This document shows positions 46,523 to 54,724 of a DNA stretch of 64,000 bases, one piece after another (within the stretch, counting starts at the first letter, position 1; the number at the start of each line of letters is the position of its first letter). Origin of the DNA: Acidobacteriota bacterium. GTDB taxonomy: Bacteria > Acidobacteriota > Blastocatellia > Chloracidobacteriales > JADJPF01. The DNA lies in assembly GCA_016213785.1 (NCBI GenBank), contig JACQZQ010000019.1, positions 1 through 64,000 on the forward strand, written 5' to 3'. A program made the translations under genes and the position numbers. The notes beneath the pieces are model-generated. The model saw only the letters and a list, made by a program, of their open reading frames with translations. It had not been told where the DNA came from and searched no databases.

Positions 46523-46918
46523 ATGAAAAACTGTAAAACTACAGCTTTATATGTATTAGTTTTAATTTTGCTTACAAGTATGGGTGTTAATGCTATGCAA
46601 AACCCTAATAAAAAGAAATTAGTGGATACTAAAGAGAGTAAACAAGAGAGTAAAGCTATTAATCTTGATGAAGAGGGGAACATTCTTATTAGTGTCGAAA
46701 AACTTCAAAATGAATTAAGTATTTTTTTGATTGAGCAAAAAATAAATTCTGGTCAAGCTAGTCTTTTAGAAAATCAAAATATTAGAATTGCTCCTGCCTT
46801 TCCTAAAGACTGTAACACTTTTACTTTGTTATGGTTATTAGAAGGGCAAAAAAACCTTAAAGTAAACTTAAGTAATTTAGATAGTGTAGAAAAGTCTAAT
46901 TCTAGTGAAAATAAATAA
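46523..46918 (+). CDS. Exported protein, possibly ExbD/TolR periplasmic-domain-like
   Basis: 131 residues. The signal peptide (KTTALYVLVLILLTSMGVNA) is followed by a charged linker and a ~70-residue domain. INLDEEGNILISVEKLQNELSIFL and the C-terminal TLLWLLEGQKNLKVNL recall the periplasmic domain of ExbD/TolR (strand-turn-strand, then helices). The usual ExbD membrane anchor with its aspartate is missing. Similarity is weak and by eye. AGGAG precedes the ATG. No exbB or tonB is nearby. Confidence 0.6.
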   Translation: MKNCKTTALYVLVLILLTSMGVNAMQNPNKKKLVDTKESKQESKAINLDEEGNILISVEKLQNELSIFLIEQKINSGQASLLENQNIRIAPAFPKDCNTFTLLWLLEGQKNLKVNLSNLDSVEKSNSSENK

Positions 46919-47015
46919 CTTAGGTTGACTTTAGGTAGGCAGGATAGATTTCCTAAAAAAGATAAACTATTCTTTTTTGAATAGAAAACAATTATTTTTA
47001 GGAGAAAAACTCTAT

Positions 47016-47441
47016 ATGCCAATGTATCCAGAACTTATGGTTGCTCCTATGCGCAGAGAGCTAACCCAACTAGGTTTTTTAGAAATGCGTAGCCCTGAAG
47101 AAGTAGACTCACAGTTAAAAAATTCCAGTGGCACCGTTTTAGTAGTTGTAAACTCAATTTGTGGCTGTGCTGCTGGAAAAGCTAGACCAGCCATTGCACA
47201 AGCCTTACAAAATTCTGCTACTAAACCTAATAAATTAACTACAGTTTTTGCTGGACAAGACGCAGAAGCTACAAATAAAGCACGAGGCTATTTTGAAGGT
47301 ATGCCACCATCATCGCCTTCAATTGCACTACTTAAAGATGGAAAACTTGCCTATATAATGCATCGCAAAGATATTGAAAGTAGAAATGCTAGTGCTATTG
47401 CTTTAGATTTAGCCCAAGCTTTTGAAGAGTATTGTAAATAG
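47016..47441 (+). CDS. BrxA/BrxB-family bacilliredoxin
   Basis: 141 residues from ATG 47016, chosen because AGGAG precedes it and homologues begin MxMYPELMVAPMR; a longer TTG frame is unlikely. The active-site motif is C49-G-C51 (VVVNSICGCAAGKARP), typical of the YphP/YqiW family, with the conserved VFAGQDAEATNKARGYF and PPSSPSIALLKDG segments. In Firmicutes these proteins reduce bacillithiolated proteins; whether this organism makes bacillithiol is unknown. It sits 40 bp upstream of msrB, forming an oxidative-damage repair pair. Confidence 0.93.
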   Translation: MPMYPELMVAPMRRELTQLGFLEMRSPEEVDSQLKNSSGTVLVVVNSICGCAAGKARPAIAQALQNSATKPNKLTTVFAGQDAEATNKARGYFEGMPPSSPSIALLKDGKLAYIMHRKDIESRNASAIALDLAQAFEEYCK

Positions 47442-47481
47442 TCTAATAAAACTAGTTAAAAGCTTAGTAGGAGTTTATTTT

Positions 47482-47880
47482 ATGAGTGAAAAAATAGAAA
47501 AATCTGATGCTGAATGGAGAGTAGAACTTACTCCAGAGCAATATCAAGTCTGTAGAAAAAAGGCTACAGAAGCACCTTTTTCTGGGGAATATTATTACAA
47601 CAAAGAAGAAGGAACTTATTTATGTATTTGTTGTGGTAATGAGCTATTTAATTCTGATGCAAAATATAATTCTGGTAGCGGCTGGCCTAGTTTCTGGGAA
47701 CCAATGAAATCTGAAAGCGTAAAAATCGAAAGAGATTATAGCCATTTTATGGTTAGAGAAGAAATTTTATGTAGTAAATGTAATGCTCATTTAGGACACG
47801 TTTTTGAAGATGGGCCACCACCAACTTTTACACGCTACTGCATTAATTCTATCTCACTGAAATTTGTCCCTAAAAAATAG
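47482..47880 (+). CDS. msrB: Peptide-methionine (R)-S-oxide reductase
   Basis: 132 residues from ATG 47482 (AGGAG 8 bases upstream). Zinc cysteines C48/C51 (YLCICCGNELF) and C97/C100 (LCSKCNAHLGH), the substrate loop GSGWPSFWEP and the catalytic C120 in FTRYCIN are all present. It reduces methionine-R-sulfoxide in proteins. No signal peptide, so cytoplasmic. It forms a tight plus-strand run with the bacilliredoxin upstream and a metallophosphoesterase 7 bp downstream. Confidence 0.95.
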   Translation: MSEKIEKSDAEWRVELTPEQYQVCRKKATEAPFSGEYYYNKEEGTYLCICCGNELFNSDAKYNSGSGWPSFWEPMKSESVKIERDYSHFMVREEILCSKCNAHLGHVFEDGPPPTFTRYCINSISLKFVPKK

Positions 47881-47887
47881 TGATTTT

Positions 47888-48793
47888 ATGGAAGAAAATG
47901 TTGATATAAAACAAACTTTAGCGAGCTTAGAAAAAAAACAGCAAAAACAAAAAAATATTAAAAAAGCCATTAAACTAATTAGTTTAGTGGCTTTTTTATT
48001 TAGTCTAATACTTGCTACTTGGGTGTTTTGGATAGAGCCTGATCAATTAACCATTAAAAAAACAGAAATACAGCTTTCTAAATGGCATAAAGAACATAAT
48101 GGGTTAAAAGTGGCTCTATTAACAGATCTACACGTAGGTTCACCTCATATAACTTTAGAGAAACTAGAGTTTTTAGTAGCAGAAACAAATAAAGAAACTC
48201 CTGATTTAGTAGTTATTCTAGGAGATTTAGTTATCACTGGAATTAAAGGAGGCACTTTTATTGAACCTGAACCAATTGCACAAAGGTTAAAGAATTTGCA
48301 AGCACCTCTAGGAATAGTAGCTGTCTTAGGAAACCACGATTGGTGGTATAACGGTGAACGAGTAAGACAGGCTTTAGAAAAAGAAGGGGTTAGAGTTTTA
48401 GAAAATGATGCAATTAAATTAACAAGAAATGATAAAAGTTTTTGGGTTGGAGGTTTAGCAGAACCTTGGACAAGAAAACCCGATATAAAAGCAACATTGG
48501 AAAAAATTGATGAAAACCCAATACTAATGCTTACACATAATCCAGATATTTTTCCTCAAATTCCTGAAACTGTTAGCCTAACGCTTGCTGGTCATACTCA
48601 TGGAGGACAGGTAAAATTACCTTTATTTGGTAGGCCAATAGTTCCTTCTGCCTTTGGAGAACGCTATGCAGTTGGACATGTTATAGAAAATGGACGACAT
48701 CTGTTTGTAGGTAGCGGGGTTGGAACAAGCATTCTTCCAGTACGTTTTTGTGTTCCTCCAGAAGTTGTTATCTTAAGGATAAATCAGGGCTAA
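47888..48793 (+). CDS. Membrane-anchored calcineurin-like metallophosphoesterase (YkuE-like)
   Basis: 301 residues. After a Lys-rich N-terminus and one TM segment (~residues 33-55, LISLVAFLFSLILATWVFWI) comes a metallophosphoesterase core: TDLHVGSPH, VILGDLVITG, VLGNHDWWYNG, LTHNPDIFP and LAGHTHGGQVKLP, the complete metal-ligand set. The family includes UDP-diacylglucosamine and other lipid-linked pyrophosphatases; the substrate here is unknown. ATG 47888 lies 7 bp after msrB with no Shine-Dalgarno of its own, suggesting translational coupling. It ends before a clear terminator. Confidence 0.9.
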   Translation: MEENVDIKQTLASLEKKQQKQKNIKKAIKLISLVAFLFSLILATWVFWIEPDQLTIKKTEIQLSKWHKEHNGLKVALLTDLHVGSPHITLEKLEFLVAETNKETPDLVVILGDLVITGIKGGTFIEPEPIAQRLKNLQAPLGIVAVLGNHDWWYNGERVRQALEKEGVRVLENDAIKLTRNDKSFWVGGLAEPWTRKPDIKATLEKIDENPILMLTHNPDIFPQIPETVSLTLAGHTHGGQVKLPLFGRPIVPSAFGERYAVGHVIENGRHLFVGSGVGTSILPVRFCVPPEVVILRINQG

Positions 48794-48821
48794 GAAATTT
48801 TCCTAGGAAAAACGCAAAGAT

Positions 48822-48849
48822 AAAAAGTAGACTTGATGGTCTACTTTTT
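48822..48849. terminator. Bidirectional intrinsic terminator
   Basis: An 11-bp perfect stem (48822-48832 with 48839-48849) with a 6-base loop, ending in five T on the plus strand and five A at the other end. It lies between convergent genes and can serve both. Confidence 0.85.
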
Positions 48850-48879
48850 ATTTTAAGAATAAAGTTAGATAGGTTTAAG

Positions 48880-50085
48880 TTATTTTTTTATAGAAAACTC
48901 AAAAGCAGTATCACCAATATAAATTTGATCCCCAGAATTTAATGGTTTACGCTGTTGTGATGGTAACATTGCCCCATTTAACATACTTCCATTAGCACTA
49001 CCTAGGTCTTCAATAGAAAATTGTTTTCCATCAAAATGTAGCACTGCATGACGACGAGAAACTTTTCCAGAGCTATCATAGGAGCTTAAGTCAATTTCTG
49101 GAGTAATTCCACGTGCAGGGTCATGACGACCTATTAAAGAGGTTTCTTTATTAATTGGGAATTTTGCTGTTATTCCTGCCGAGCAATGAATGATGGTTAA
49201 AACTCCTTCGATTGTTGGTTCTGAAGCCGCCATTTCTAAAGCATAGCGGTGTTTTTCTAATGCTTTTTTCATTTCTGCCGCAGACTTAAATCTGTCTACA
49301 GGTTTATGGGCTACACATTTAGCAATGATTTCATCAATCCCTTTGGTTAATTTGGGGTTGATCTGCATTGGGCGTGGAAACCGGGTAAAATCAAAAAGAA
49401 GTAGCGGATTAGATTGAGGATCTTCTCCTGTAAGTAGATGAAACATAGTTGCACCTAAAGAATAAAGGTCTGAACGAGGTTCAACTTTACCTGCAAAAAG
49501 TTCTGGTGGTGCGTAACCCATTGTTCCTATTGCGGTTACATTTTTTTGTGTTGGAGATACAAACCTAGCTATACCAAAATCTACTAGCATAGCTCGCTTA
49601 AGCTTATTATCTAGCATTACATTTGCAGGTTTCATATCTCGATAAATGATTGGAGGGTCAAGATTATGAATATAATCAAATACTTCACAAAGCTGAATAC
49701 TCCAATCAACTACAGTAGCTTCTGGTAGCCATCCTGTTTCTGAGACTTTAAGTTCTTGTTCTAAATCTCGTCCCTGAATGTATTTCATTACCAAGTAATA
49801 ACGTCCACTATCGCTTGCAAAGTAGTCAAAGACTGTAGGAATAGAGGGGTGTTCTAATTTTGATAAAACACTAGCTTCGCGTTGGAAATCTTCAATAGCT
49901 TTTTTACGAGATGCCTCGTCAGGAAATTTACCAATCATTTCTTTAACAGCGCGTTGAGCTTCGGCTAAATGACCATCTGTTGCCAAATAGACATTGCCCA
50001 TACCACCACCGCCAAGATGTTTTACAATTTTATACCTATTAACTAGAAGACTACCACTTGCTAGTTGTTCAGATGCTTCAGTCAT
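48880..50085 (-). CDS. Ser/Thr protein kinase with C-terminal FHA domain
   Basis: 401 residues. Kinase domain ~16-275: Gly-rich loop LGGGGMGNVYLA, the VKEMI lysine, YRDMKPANVML (the HRD histidine is Tyr), DFGIARF, and GTMGYAPPELF. The C-terminal ~95 residues are an FHA domain (SLIGRHDPARG, VSRRHAVLHF, DLGSANGSMLNGAML). There is no membrane segment. An FHA on a kinase usually binds autophosphorylation sites or recruits phosphorylated partners. AAGGAG lies 9 bases before the ATG. It is one of two kinases in the window and may share substrates with the FHA-PrsW protein (inference). Confidence 0.92.
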   Translation of the reverse strand: MTEASEQLASGSLLVNRYKIVKHLGGGGMGNVYLATDGHLAEAQRAVKEMIGKFPDEASRKKAIEDFQREASVLSKLEHPSIPTVFDYFASDSGRYYLVMKYIQGRDLEQELKVSETGWLPEATVVDWSIQLCEVFDYIHNLDPPIIYRDMKPANVMLDNKLKRAMLVDFGIARFVSPTQKNVTAIGTMGYAPPELFAGKVEPRSDLYSLGATMFHLLTGEDPQSNPLLLFDFTRFPRPMQINPKLTKGIDEIIAKCVAHKPVDRFKSAAEMKKALEKHRYALEMAASEPTIEGVLTIIHCSAGITAKFPINKETSLIGRHDPARGITPEIDLSSYDSSGKVSRRHAVLHFDGKQFSIEDLGSANGSMLNGAMLPSQQRKPLNSGDQIYIGDTAFEFSIKK

Positions 50086-50548
50086 TTAGATTAACTCCTT
50101 GATAGCTCACGTTGACTTGAAGGTCAGAGTATAGCATAAGACCTAATGGGAAAAAATTCCCAAAATATCACTGTTTAAACTTTTGATCCTGGGAGATTTC
50201 TTTAATAAACTAACAACAATTTAGGGATACAAGCTGGCTTACATTCTATCTGAATTTCCCATTTTATATTAAAAATTGAGTTGCTAGCAAAACATTTTAA
50301 AGTATTTTTAGCCAACCAAGTTTTAATAAAAATAAAAACCCACTAAACTATAAATAAAGAAATAAAAATTTTCTATTCCTATATTTATAGTTTTAAATAA
50401 AGTTTAGTAATAGTTTAGTAAGCTATTGAAAAATCTGAGTTTAGAACATTTTAAGATTAAAAAAGATGAGACTATTTTGGGTAGCTAATTTTTCTAAATC
50501 TCCACTGAAGCAAAATCATAATCTATTCCTAAGAATAACTCCTAGTAT
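50086..50548. other. Intergenic region, no gene seen
   Basis: About 460 bp of very AT-rich DNA with no convincing frame. It contains a perfect 12-bp dyad, AAACTATAAATA (50345-50356) and its complement (50382-50393), 25 bases apart. The kinase promoter should lie at the left end. Confidence 0.45.
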
Positions 50549-51445
50549 CTACAAGCTTTCATAAAGAAGTGCTGCCCCGCCAAGTAATGCTGCATCATTT
50601 CCTAGAGTACATTTCATTAGTTTAAAGTTTTCTAAAGCGGCTGGAAATGCACGAACTTTAAGTTGTTTTTCTATTTCTTCTTTAAGTAAAGGGTAAGCTG
50701 ATGAGCCTCCACCGCCTATTACAACTGCTTGTGGGTTTAGAGTGTTTAACATTCCAGCAATTGCAATGCCTAAGGCTGAACCAGCCCGAACAAAAGCTTG
50801 TTGTGCTGCTTTATCTCCTAAATTAGCTAATTCAAAAGCTTCTCTTGCTGTAGTTGCCTTTGAGCCATATTCTTTAGCAAGACGTGCCATTGCTGTAGCA
50901 GATGCATAGGTTTCTAAACAGCCTCTTGCCCCACAACCGCATAAATGCCCATTTTCATCAATTGAAATATGCCCGATTTCTGCTGCTGCTCCATTTACTC
51001 CACGCCACAACTTACCATTTAAGATAATCCCGCCTCCAACACCTGTTCCTAAAGTATAAACAACTACTGTTTCTAACCCTTTAGCTGCTCCATAAAAAGT
51101 CTCTCCCATTGCATAAACATTAGCATCATTCTCAACAATACAATGAAGCTTGGTTTTTTCAGTAATTTCAGCCGCCATAGGATAATTATTAAGCTCAGGT
51201 AAATTTGGGGCTTTAGTTAGCCTATCCATTTTAGGCGATGCTGTACCAGGTGCAGCAATTGCAATACCTATAACATCCTTATTAGCAAACTCTAAGGCTT
51301 GTTTAGCTATTAACCCTACTATTGCTTCTGCTCCTCGTGGTGTTGGGTGCATTATACGATTTATTACTTTATCGTTTTCTACTAGGGCAACTCTTAGGTT
51401 TGTTCCACCTAGATCAACTGTGACAACAGGTTTTTTTTCTGACAT
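50549..51445 (-). CDS. ROK-family sugar kinase (glucokinase-like)
   Basis: 298 residues from ATG 51445; a frame four codons longer starts at TTG, but GGAG lies 6 bases before this ATG. Phosphate-binding VDLGGTNLRVAL, the catalytic-Asp region ENDANVYAMGE, YTLGTGVGGGIILNG, and the ROK signature with zinc motif GHLCGCGARGCLETYAS are all intact. There is no N-terminal HTH, so it is an enzyme rather than a NagC/Mlc-type repressor. Glucose is the likeliest substrate, but N-acetylated sugars cannot be excluded. Confidence 0.9.
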   Translation of the reverse strand: MSEKKPVVTVDLGGTNLRVALVENDKVINRIMHPTPRGAEAIVGLIAKQALEFANKDVIGIAIAAPGTASPKMDRLTKAPNLPELNNYPMAAEITEKTKLHCIVENDANVYAMGETFYGAAKGLETVVVYTLGTGVGGGIILNGKLWRGVNGAAAEIGHISIDENGHLCGCGARGCLETYASATAMARLAKEYGSKATTAREAFELANLGDKAAQQAFVRAGSALGIAIAGMLNTLNPQAVVIGGGGSSAYPLLKEEIEKQLKVRAFPAALENFKLMKCTLGNDAALLGGAALLYESL

Positions 51446-51579
51446 GAAGATCTCCAAAAGAATTTTTTTAAATATCTAAGCATTTAATCTAGTTTGTGCA
51501 ACAGGTATGTAACAATCTAGTAAATTTTCTGTAAAAATTTATTAGGCGAGGATAATTTGATTTTAATAAAAAAGCAAAT

Positions 51580-51605
51580 AGCCTAGCAGATTTCTCTACT
51601 AGGCT
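51580..51605 (-). terminator. Hairpin downstream of the HELIH metallopeptidase gene
   Basis: AGCCTAG (51580-51586) pairs with CTAGGCT (51599-51605). Read on the minus strand it is followed by a T-rich stretch, fitting termination of the metallopeptidase gene. Confidence 0.5.
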
Positions 51606-51653
51606 TTATTTTATTAACTAGGAGTGATAACTATACCTAATAGAATGGAATAG

Positions 51654-52664
51654 CTAACAAGCAAAACAATTACAAATCCTGATTTGACCATTTGGCATCT
51701 TAGCGCCACCAGCATTCCACATATCTCCAACTAGTTGATTAGTGCTTGAGCTAGTGTTGCGATTAGCTCCATTTGCAGCAATTGATGAAGTTAAACCACT
51801 TACTCTTTGCCAAGATGAACGATCTAAATATGTTGCACGAGCACGAAAACCTAATTCAGCACGAATTGAATTTTCTGTAGGCTCATTGCCTTGACGAGCG
51901 CCAGTAAAACCAGTTGTACGAAATTCTTCAAATCGCCAATTTTCTCTATAAGTAGTGTTACCGTCTTTGAAAGTATGGTTTACATTAGTTCTATCAATTG
52001 TGCCTTTTTGGGCATGATTTGCATGAATTAATTCATGTGCAAGTACTACTGAAGATGCAATAGGTTCATTTTTAATTGTGCCATTTGCCTGACGCGTTGG
52101 AAGAGAAATAGCTAAATTTGGATCATAAAATACTTGGGCAGTAGAACCAACATTTGGACGGCCTGGTGTGCCTTGAGAGCCATTAGCAGAAGAAGTATAG
52201 GCATTATTTTGTACATAACCTATAGTTACTTTCTTTCCACCATTTAATAAATTATTAACCAGTGCATAGCCTTGATCATGGCCTGCTGCCCTACTGCTAG
52301 CTGCATGAACATAACCTTGTGAATCAACAGTTGTTCCTGGAGCAAATTTAGCTAAATCTTGGGCTACACGAGTACGAAAAGCCGCCGTACCTGTGACTTG
52401 AAGATTAGTTGGGCCTGTTGCTGCTGCGCTATCTACTACCGCACCTGTTGTTTTAGAAGCAGGTTGAAAAGCTGCTGAATTAATAATATTTACATTGTTA
52501 ACTTTACTAGAAGAAGTTGTAGGAGATGTAAAATTTTGTATGGGGCTATCTGTTGGGTTGGTTGCTTTTTGTGCTGATAACCCATTTAAGTTAGCACTTT
52601 TTTGAGTTTGCTGGGTTTGTTCTTGTTCAATTGCAATGTTTGGAGTTGATGAACCTATACGCAT
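51654..52664 (-). CDS. Putative zinc metallopeptidase (M91/NleD-like) with Cys-rich tail
   Basis: 336 residues. The first ~90 residues are disordered, rich in Gln, Thr, Ser and Asn, with no classical signal peptide. The core (~95-300) contains a gluzincin-type zinc motif H210-E-L-I-H214 (SSVVLAHELIHANH), with ENWRFEEFRT (~241-250) offering a possible third ligand. The context VFYDPNLAIS...VVLAHELIHANHAQKG resembles M91 effector-type peptidases (NleD family). The C-terminus ends CNCFAC after an Asn/Ser-rich stretch. AAGGAGAT gives a strong start at 52664. It could be a secreted toxin or effector lacking a signal peptide; no immunity gene or secretion locus is adjacent. Confidence 0.75.
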   Translation of the reverse strand: MRIGSSTPNIAIEQEQTQQTQKSANLNGLSAQKATNPTDSPIQNFTSPTTSSSKVNNVNIINSAAFQPASKTTGAVVDSAAATGPTNLQVTGTAAFRTRVAQDLAKFAPGTTVDSQGYVHAASSRAAGHDQGYALVNNLLNGGKKVTIGYVQNNAYTSSANGSQGTPGRPNVGSTAQVFYDPNLAISLPTRQANGTIKNEPIASSVVLAHELIHANHAQKGTIDRTNVNHTFKDGNTTYRENWRFEEFRTTGFTGARQGNEPTENSIRAELGFRARATYLDRSSWQRVSGLTSSIAANGANRNTSSSTNQLVGDMWNAGGAKMPNGQIRICNCFAC

Positions 52665-53032
52665 AATTAGATCTCCTTGAAAATAATAGGTTTATTTGAT
52701 TTAGTTATTTAATGAAAAGGTATTTTAACTAAATGAATGATTATTCACTGGTATAAGTGTTATCGCAGTTTTGTTTTTAAAAGTTGTTATAAAAAGTCAA
52801 ATTTCTTCCAGTTTTTCCCGAAAAAATAAAAATAAAAAGCTAATAAAAAGTAATAGATAGCTATCTTCTTGATATAACAATATTTTAATAGAATTTTGGT
52901 TTTTTAGGAAAAGTATCTGGAAAAGTTTTTCCGAAAAATTTGCAGAGATTTTATGAAGTTTTTTGATCTTTTGGTATTCAATATGTAAAGTCAAAAATAT
53001 AATATCAAAAATTAACATTTAAGGCTTTATAA
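52665..53032. other. Intergenic region, no supported gene
   Basis: Highly AT-rich. A 73-codon minus frame at 52797-53018 encodes a Lys/Ile/Phe/Leu-dominated peptide without a Shine-Dalgarno and looks spurious. No RNA gene seen. Confidence 0.45.
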
Positions 53033-53319
53033 CTATATTTAGATCAATATGTTAATAAGATTTTTATAAAAAGCATTGGTATCAATTTAATTAGTAGTAT
53101 TGCTATTAACCAACTCACTAATAACCAAGCTGTTAATAAAATCTCAAATATAGAAGAAGGTAATTTAGCAGGAATTGCAGCTAAAGGGGCTACAAACACT
53201 AATAGATTCCCCTAGCAAAATAGCAGAAAATGCCGCTACACAAAGAACTTAGGGCATTTTTTAATACTACAAAAGAGTTAACAGAAATGTTAAGCGGTTT
53301 TGTCAAAATGTTAGAATAA
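53033..53319 (+). pseudogene. Probable decayed plus-strand gene fragment, family unknown
   Basis: Coding-like sequence passes through three frames: an open stretch to the stop at 53213-53215 (IGINLISSIAINQLTNNQAVNKI...NLAGIAAKGATNTN), then SKIAENAATQR, then a frame ending LRAFFNTTKELTEMLSGFVKMLE and stop at 53317-53319. Joined, these read as one amphipathic helical protein, while the raw DNA is broken. A plus-strand hairpin with T-run lies about 140 bp downstream. The family is not recognised. Confidence 0.4.
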
Positions 53320-53462
53320 ATGATTTAAGAATTCCAAAAAAACGCTCAAAATAATCAAGGGCAACATTAACAAAAAGTTCCATAAATTTAGAGTTACAGA
53401 TATTTTTAATTTTAGAATCTAGTTTTCAATCCCAAAATCCTATCAATGGCGATTATTTACTT

Positions 53463-53492
53463 GGGGAGAATTTATTCTCCCCTTAATTTTTT
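53463..53492 (+). terminator. Intrinsic terminator on the plus strand
   Basis: GGGGAGAA (53463-53470) pairs with TTCTCCCC (53475-53482), loop of four, followed by TTAATTTTTTT. The T-run is on the plus side only, so it suits a plus-strand transcript from the decayed region rather than the efflux operon arriving on the minus strand. Confidence 0.7.
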
Positions 53493-53511
53493 TACAATCA
53501 CCTAATGATTT

Positions 53512-54660
53512 TTACTCTAGTTGTTTACGAAAACGCCATACACTAATTCCAACAAGTACAATAGCAAAAGCCAGTAAAGCTAATAAATTTGGGTAAAGAA
53601 TTTCTATTCCTGCACCTTTAAGTAGGACGCTACGAGCAATAGTTGCAAAATGACGTACTGGATTGATTAAAGTTAGAGGTTGGAGCCACTGAGGCATTGC
53701 TTCAATTGGAGTTGTTGCACCTGAAAGAAGCGCTATTGGTGGATTAATAAAGAAGCTTAAAAGTTGTGCTTGTTGCTGAGATTTAGAAAATGTCGCTAGA
53801 AATGTTCCTAGTCCAATTCCAGCCAGCACACATAATGCACCAGCACAATAAAGTAGTATAAGGCTTCCTCGAATTGGTATATCAAAAACAAGCCAGCCTA
53901 CAAGTAAGGCCAACCAAATATCGGTTGATAAAAGCAAAAACAGTGGAGCCATTTTAGCAATAATAATTTCTGTTGCTGTTGCAGGAGTCATTAAAAGCTG
54001 CTCAACAGTTCCTATTTCCTTTTCCTTAACCATTGCGGCTGATGCTACTAAAGATCCTGTCATTACCAGTAAAATTCCTAGAACACCAGTAATCATAAAC
54101 CAAGAATTACGTAGTCCAGGGTTATAGAGTAGTGCAATACGACTTGTTAAATTGGCTGGCATTTGACCATCTATGCTAACTTTTTTTGATAGCTGGCTAG
54201 ATTGCTCATTAAAAGAGTTAATAATACGCTGAGCATAACCTGATGCAATTGAAGCAGTGTTTGAGTTTACAGCATCTAATGCTATTTGTACTTTGGCTAG
54301 TCCTTTAGAGTGTTCTTTAGCAAAATCTGAAGGGACAACTAAACCAGCATCTAGTTTTCCTGCACTAAGTGCTAAACTCATCTCAGAGGCAGATTTATAG
54401 TAATTAGTTATTTGAAAAGCTCTACTTTCTGTAAATGCTGATACTAACTCACGGCTAATTGTAGTGCGGCTTTCATCAACAACTCCAAGGCGTAAATTTG
54501 TTACTTCGGGGTTAAGTGCAAATCCAAAGAGCAGTAGTTGAAGTGTTGGTGGCATTATTAATGCCACAATTAATTGGCGATCATGTTTAATTTGACCCAA
54601 TTCTTTCCAAAATAACGCCCAAATACGTAGCCCTAAAATCATATTTATTATTCTTTTCAT
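53512..54660 (-). CDS. ABC-2 type permease of multidrug efflux operon (YbhR/YbhS-like, second)
   Basis: 382 residues. ABC-2 topology: one N-terminal TM segment (IVALIMPPTLQLLLFGFAL), a ~140-residue extracytoplasmic domain (LRLGVVDES...GLVVPSDFA), then five TM segments including the conserved ASAAMVKEKEIGTVEQLLMTPATATEIIIAK loop and the INPVRHFATIAR segment. It is the last gene of the efflux operon, with AGGAAGGG before the ATG. With the neighbouring permease it should form the transmembrane dimer driven by the double ATPase. Export substrate unknown. Confidence 0.9.
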   Translation of the reverse strand: MKRIINMILGLRIWALFWKELGQIKHDRQLIVALIMPPTLQLLLFGFALNPEVTNLRLGVVDESRTTISRELVSAFTESRAFQITNYYKSASEMSLALSAGKLDAGLVVPSDFAKEHSKGLAKVQIALDAVNSNTASIASGYAQRIINSFNEQSSQLSKKVSIDGQMPANLTSRIALLYNPGLRNSWFMITGVLGILLVMTGSLVASAAMVKEKEIGTVEQLLMTPATATEIIIAKMAPLFLLLSTDIWLALLVGWLVFDIPIRGSLILLYCAGALCVLAGIGLGTFLATFSKSQQQAQLLSFFINPPIALLSGATTPIEAMPQWLQPLTLINPVRHFATIARSVLLKGAGIEILYPNLLALLAFAIVLVGISVWRFRKQLE

Positions 54661-54724
54661 AAAGCCCTTCCTATTGAATCCTATAAATTTAGTTTTCTAA
54701 TTTAGTGTTTTAGGTTTGTTTAAT

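Noticed and set aside
52797..53018. 73-residue minus-strand frame
   Set aside because: Composition follows AT-richness (Lys, Ile, Phe, Leu), with no Shine-Dalgarno and no domain.
53463..53482. Terminator for the minus-strand efflux operon
   Set aside because: The T-run lies only on the plus-strand side; read on the minus strand no U-tract follows the stem.
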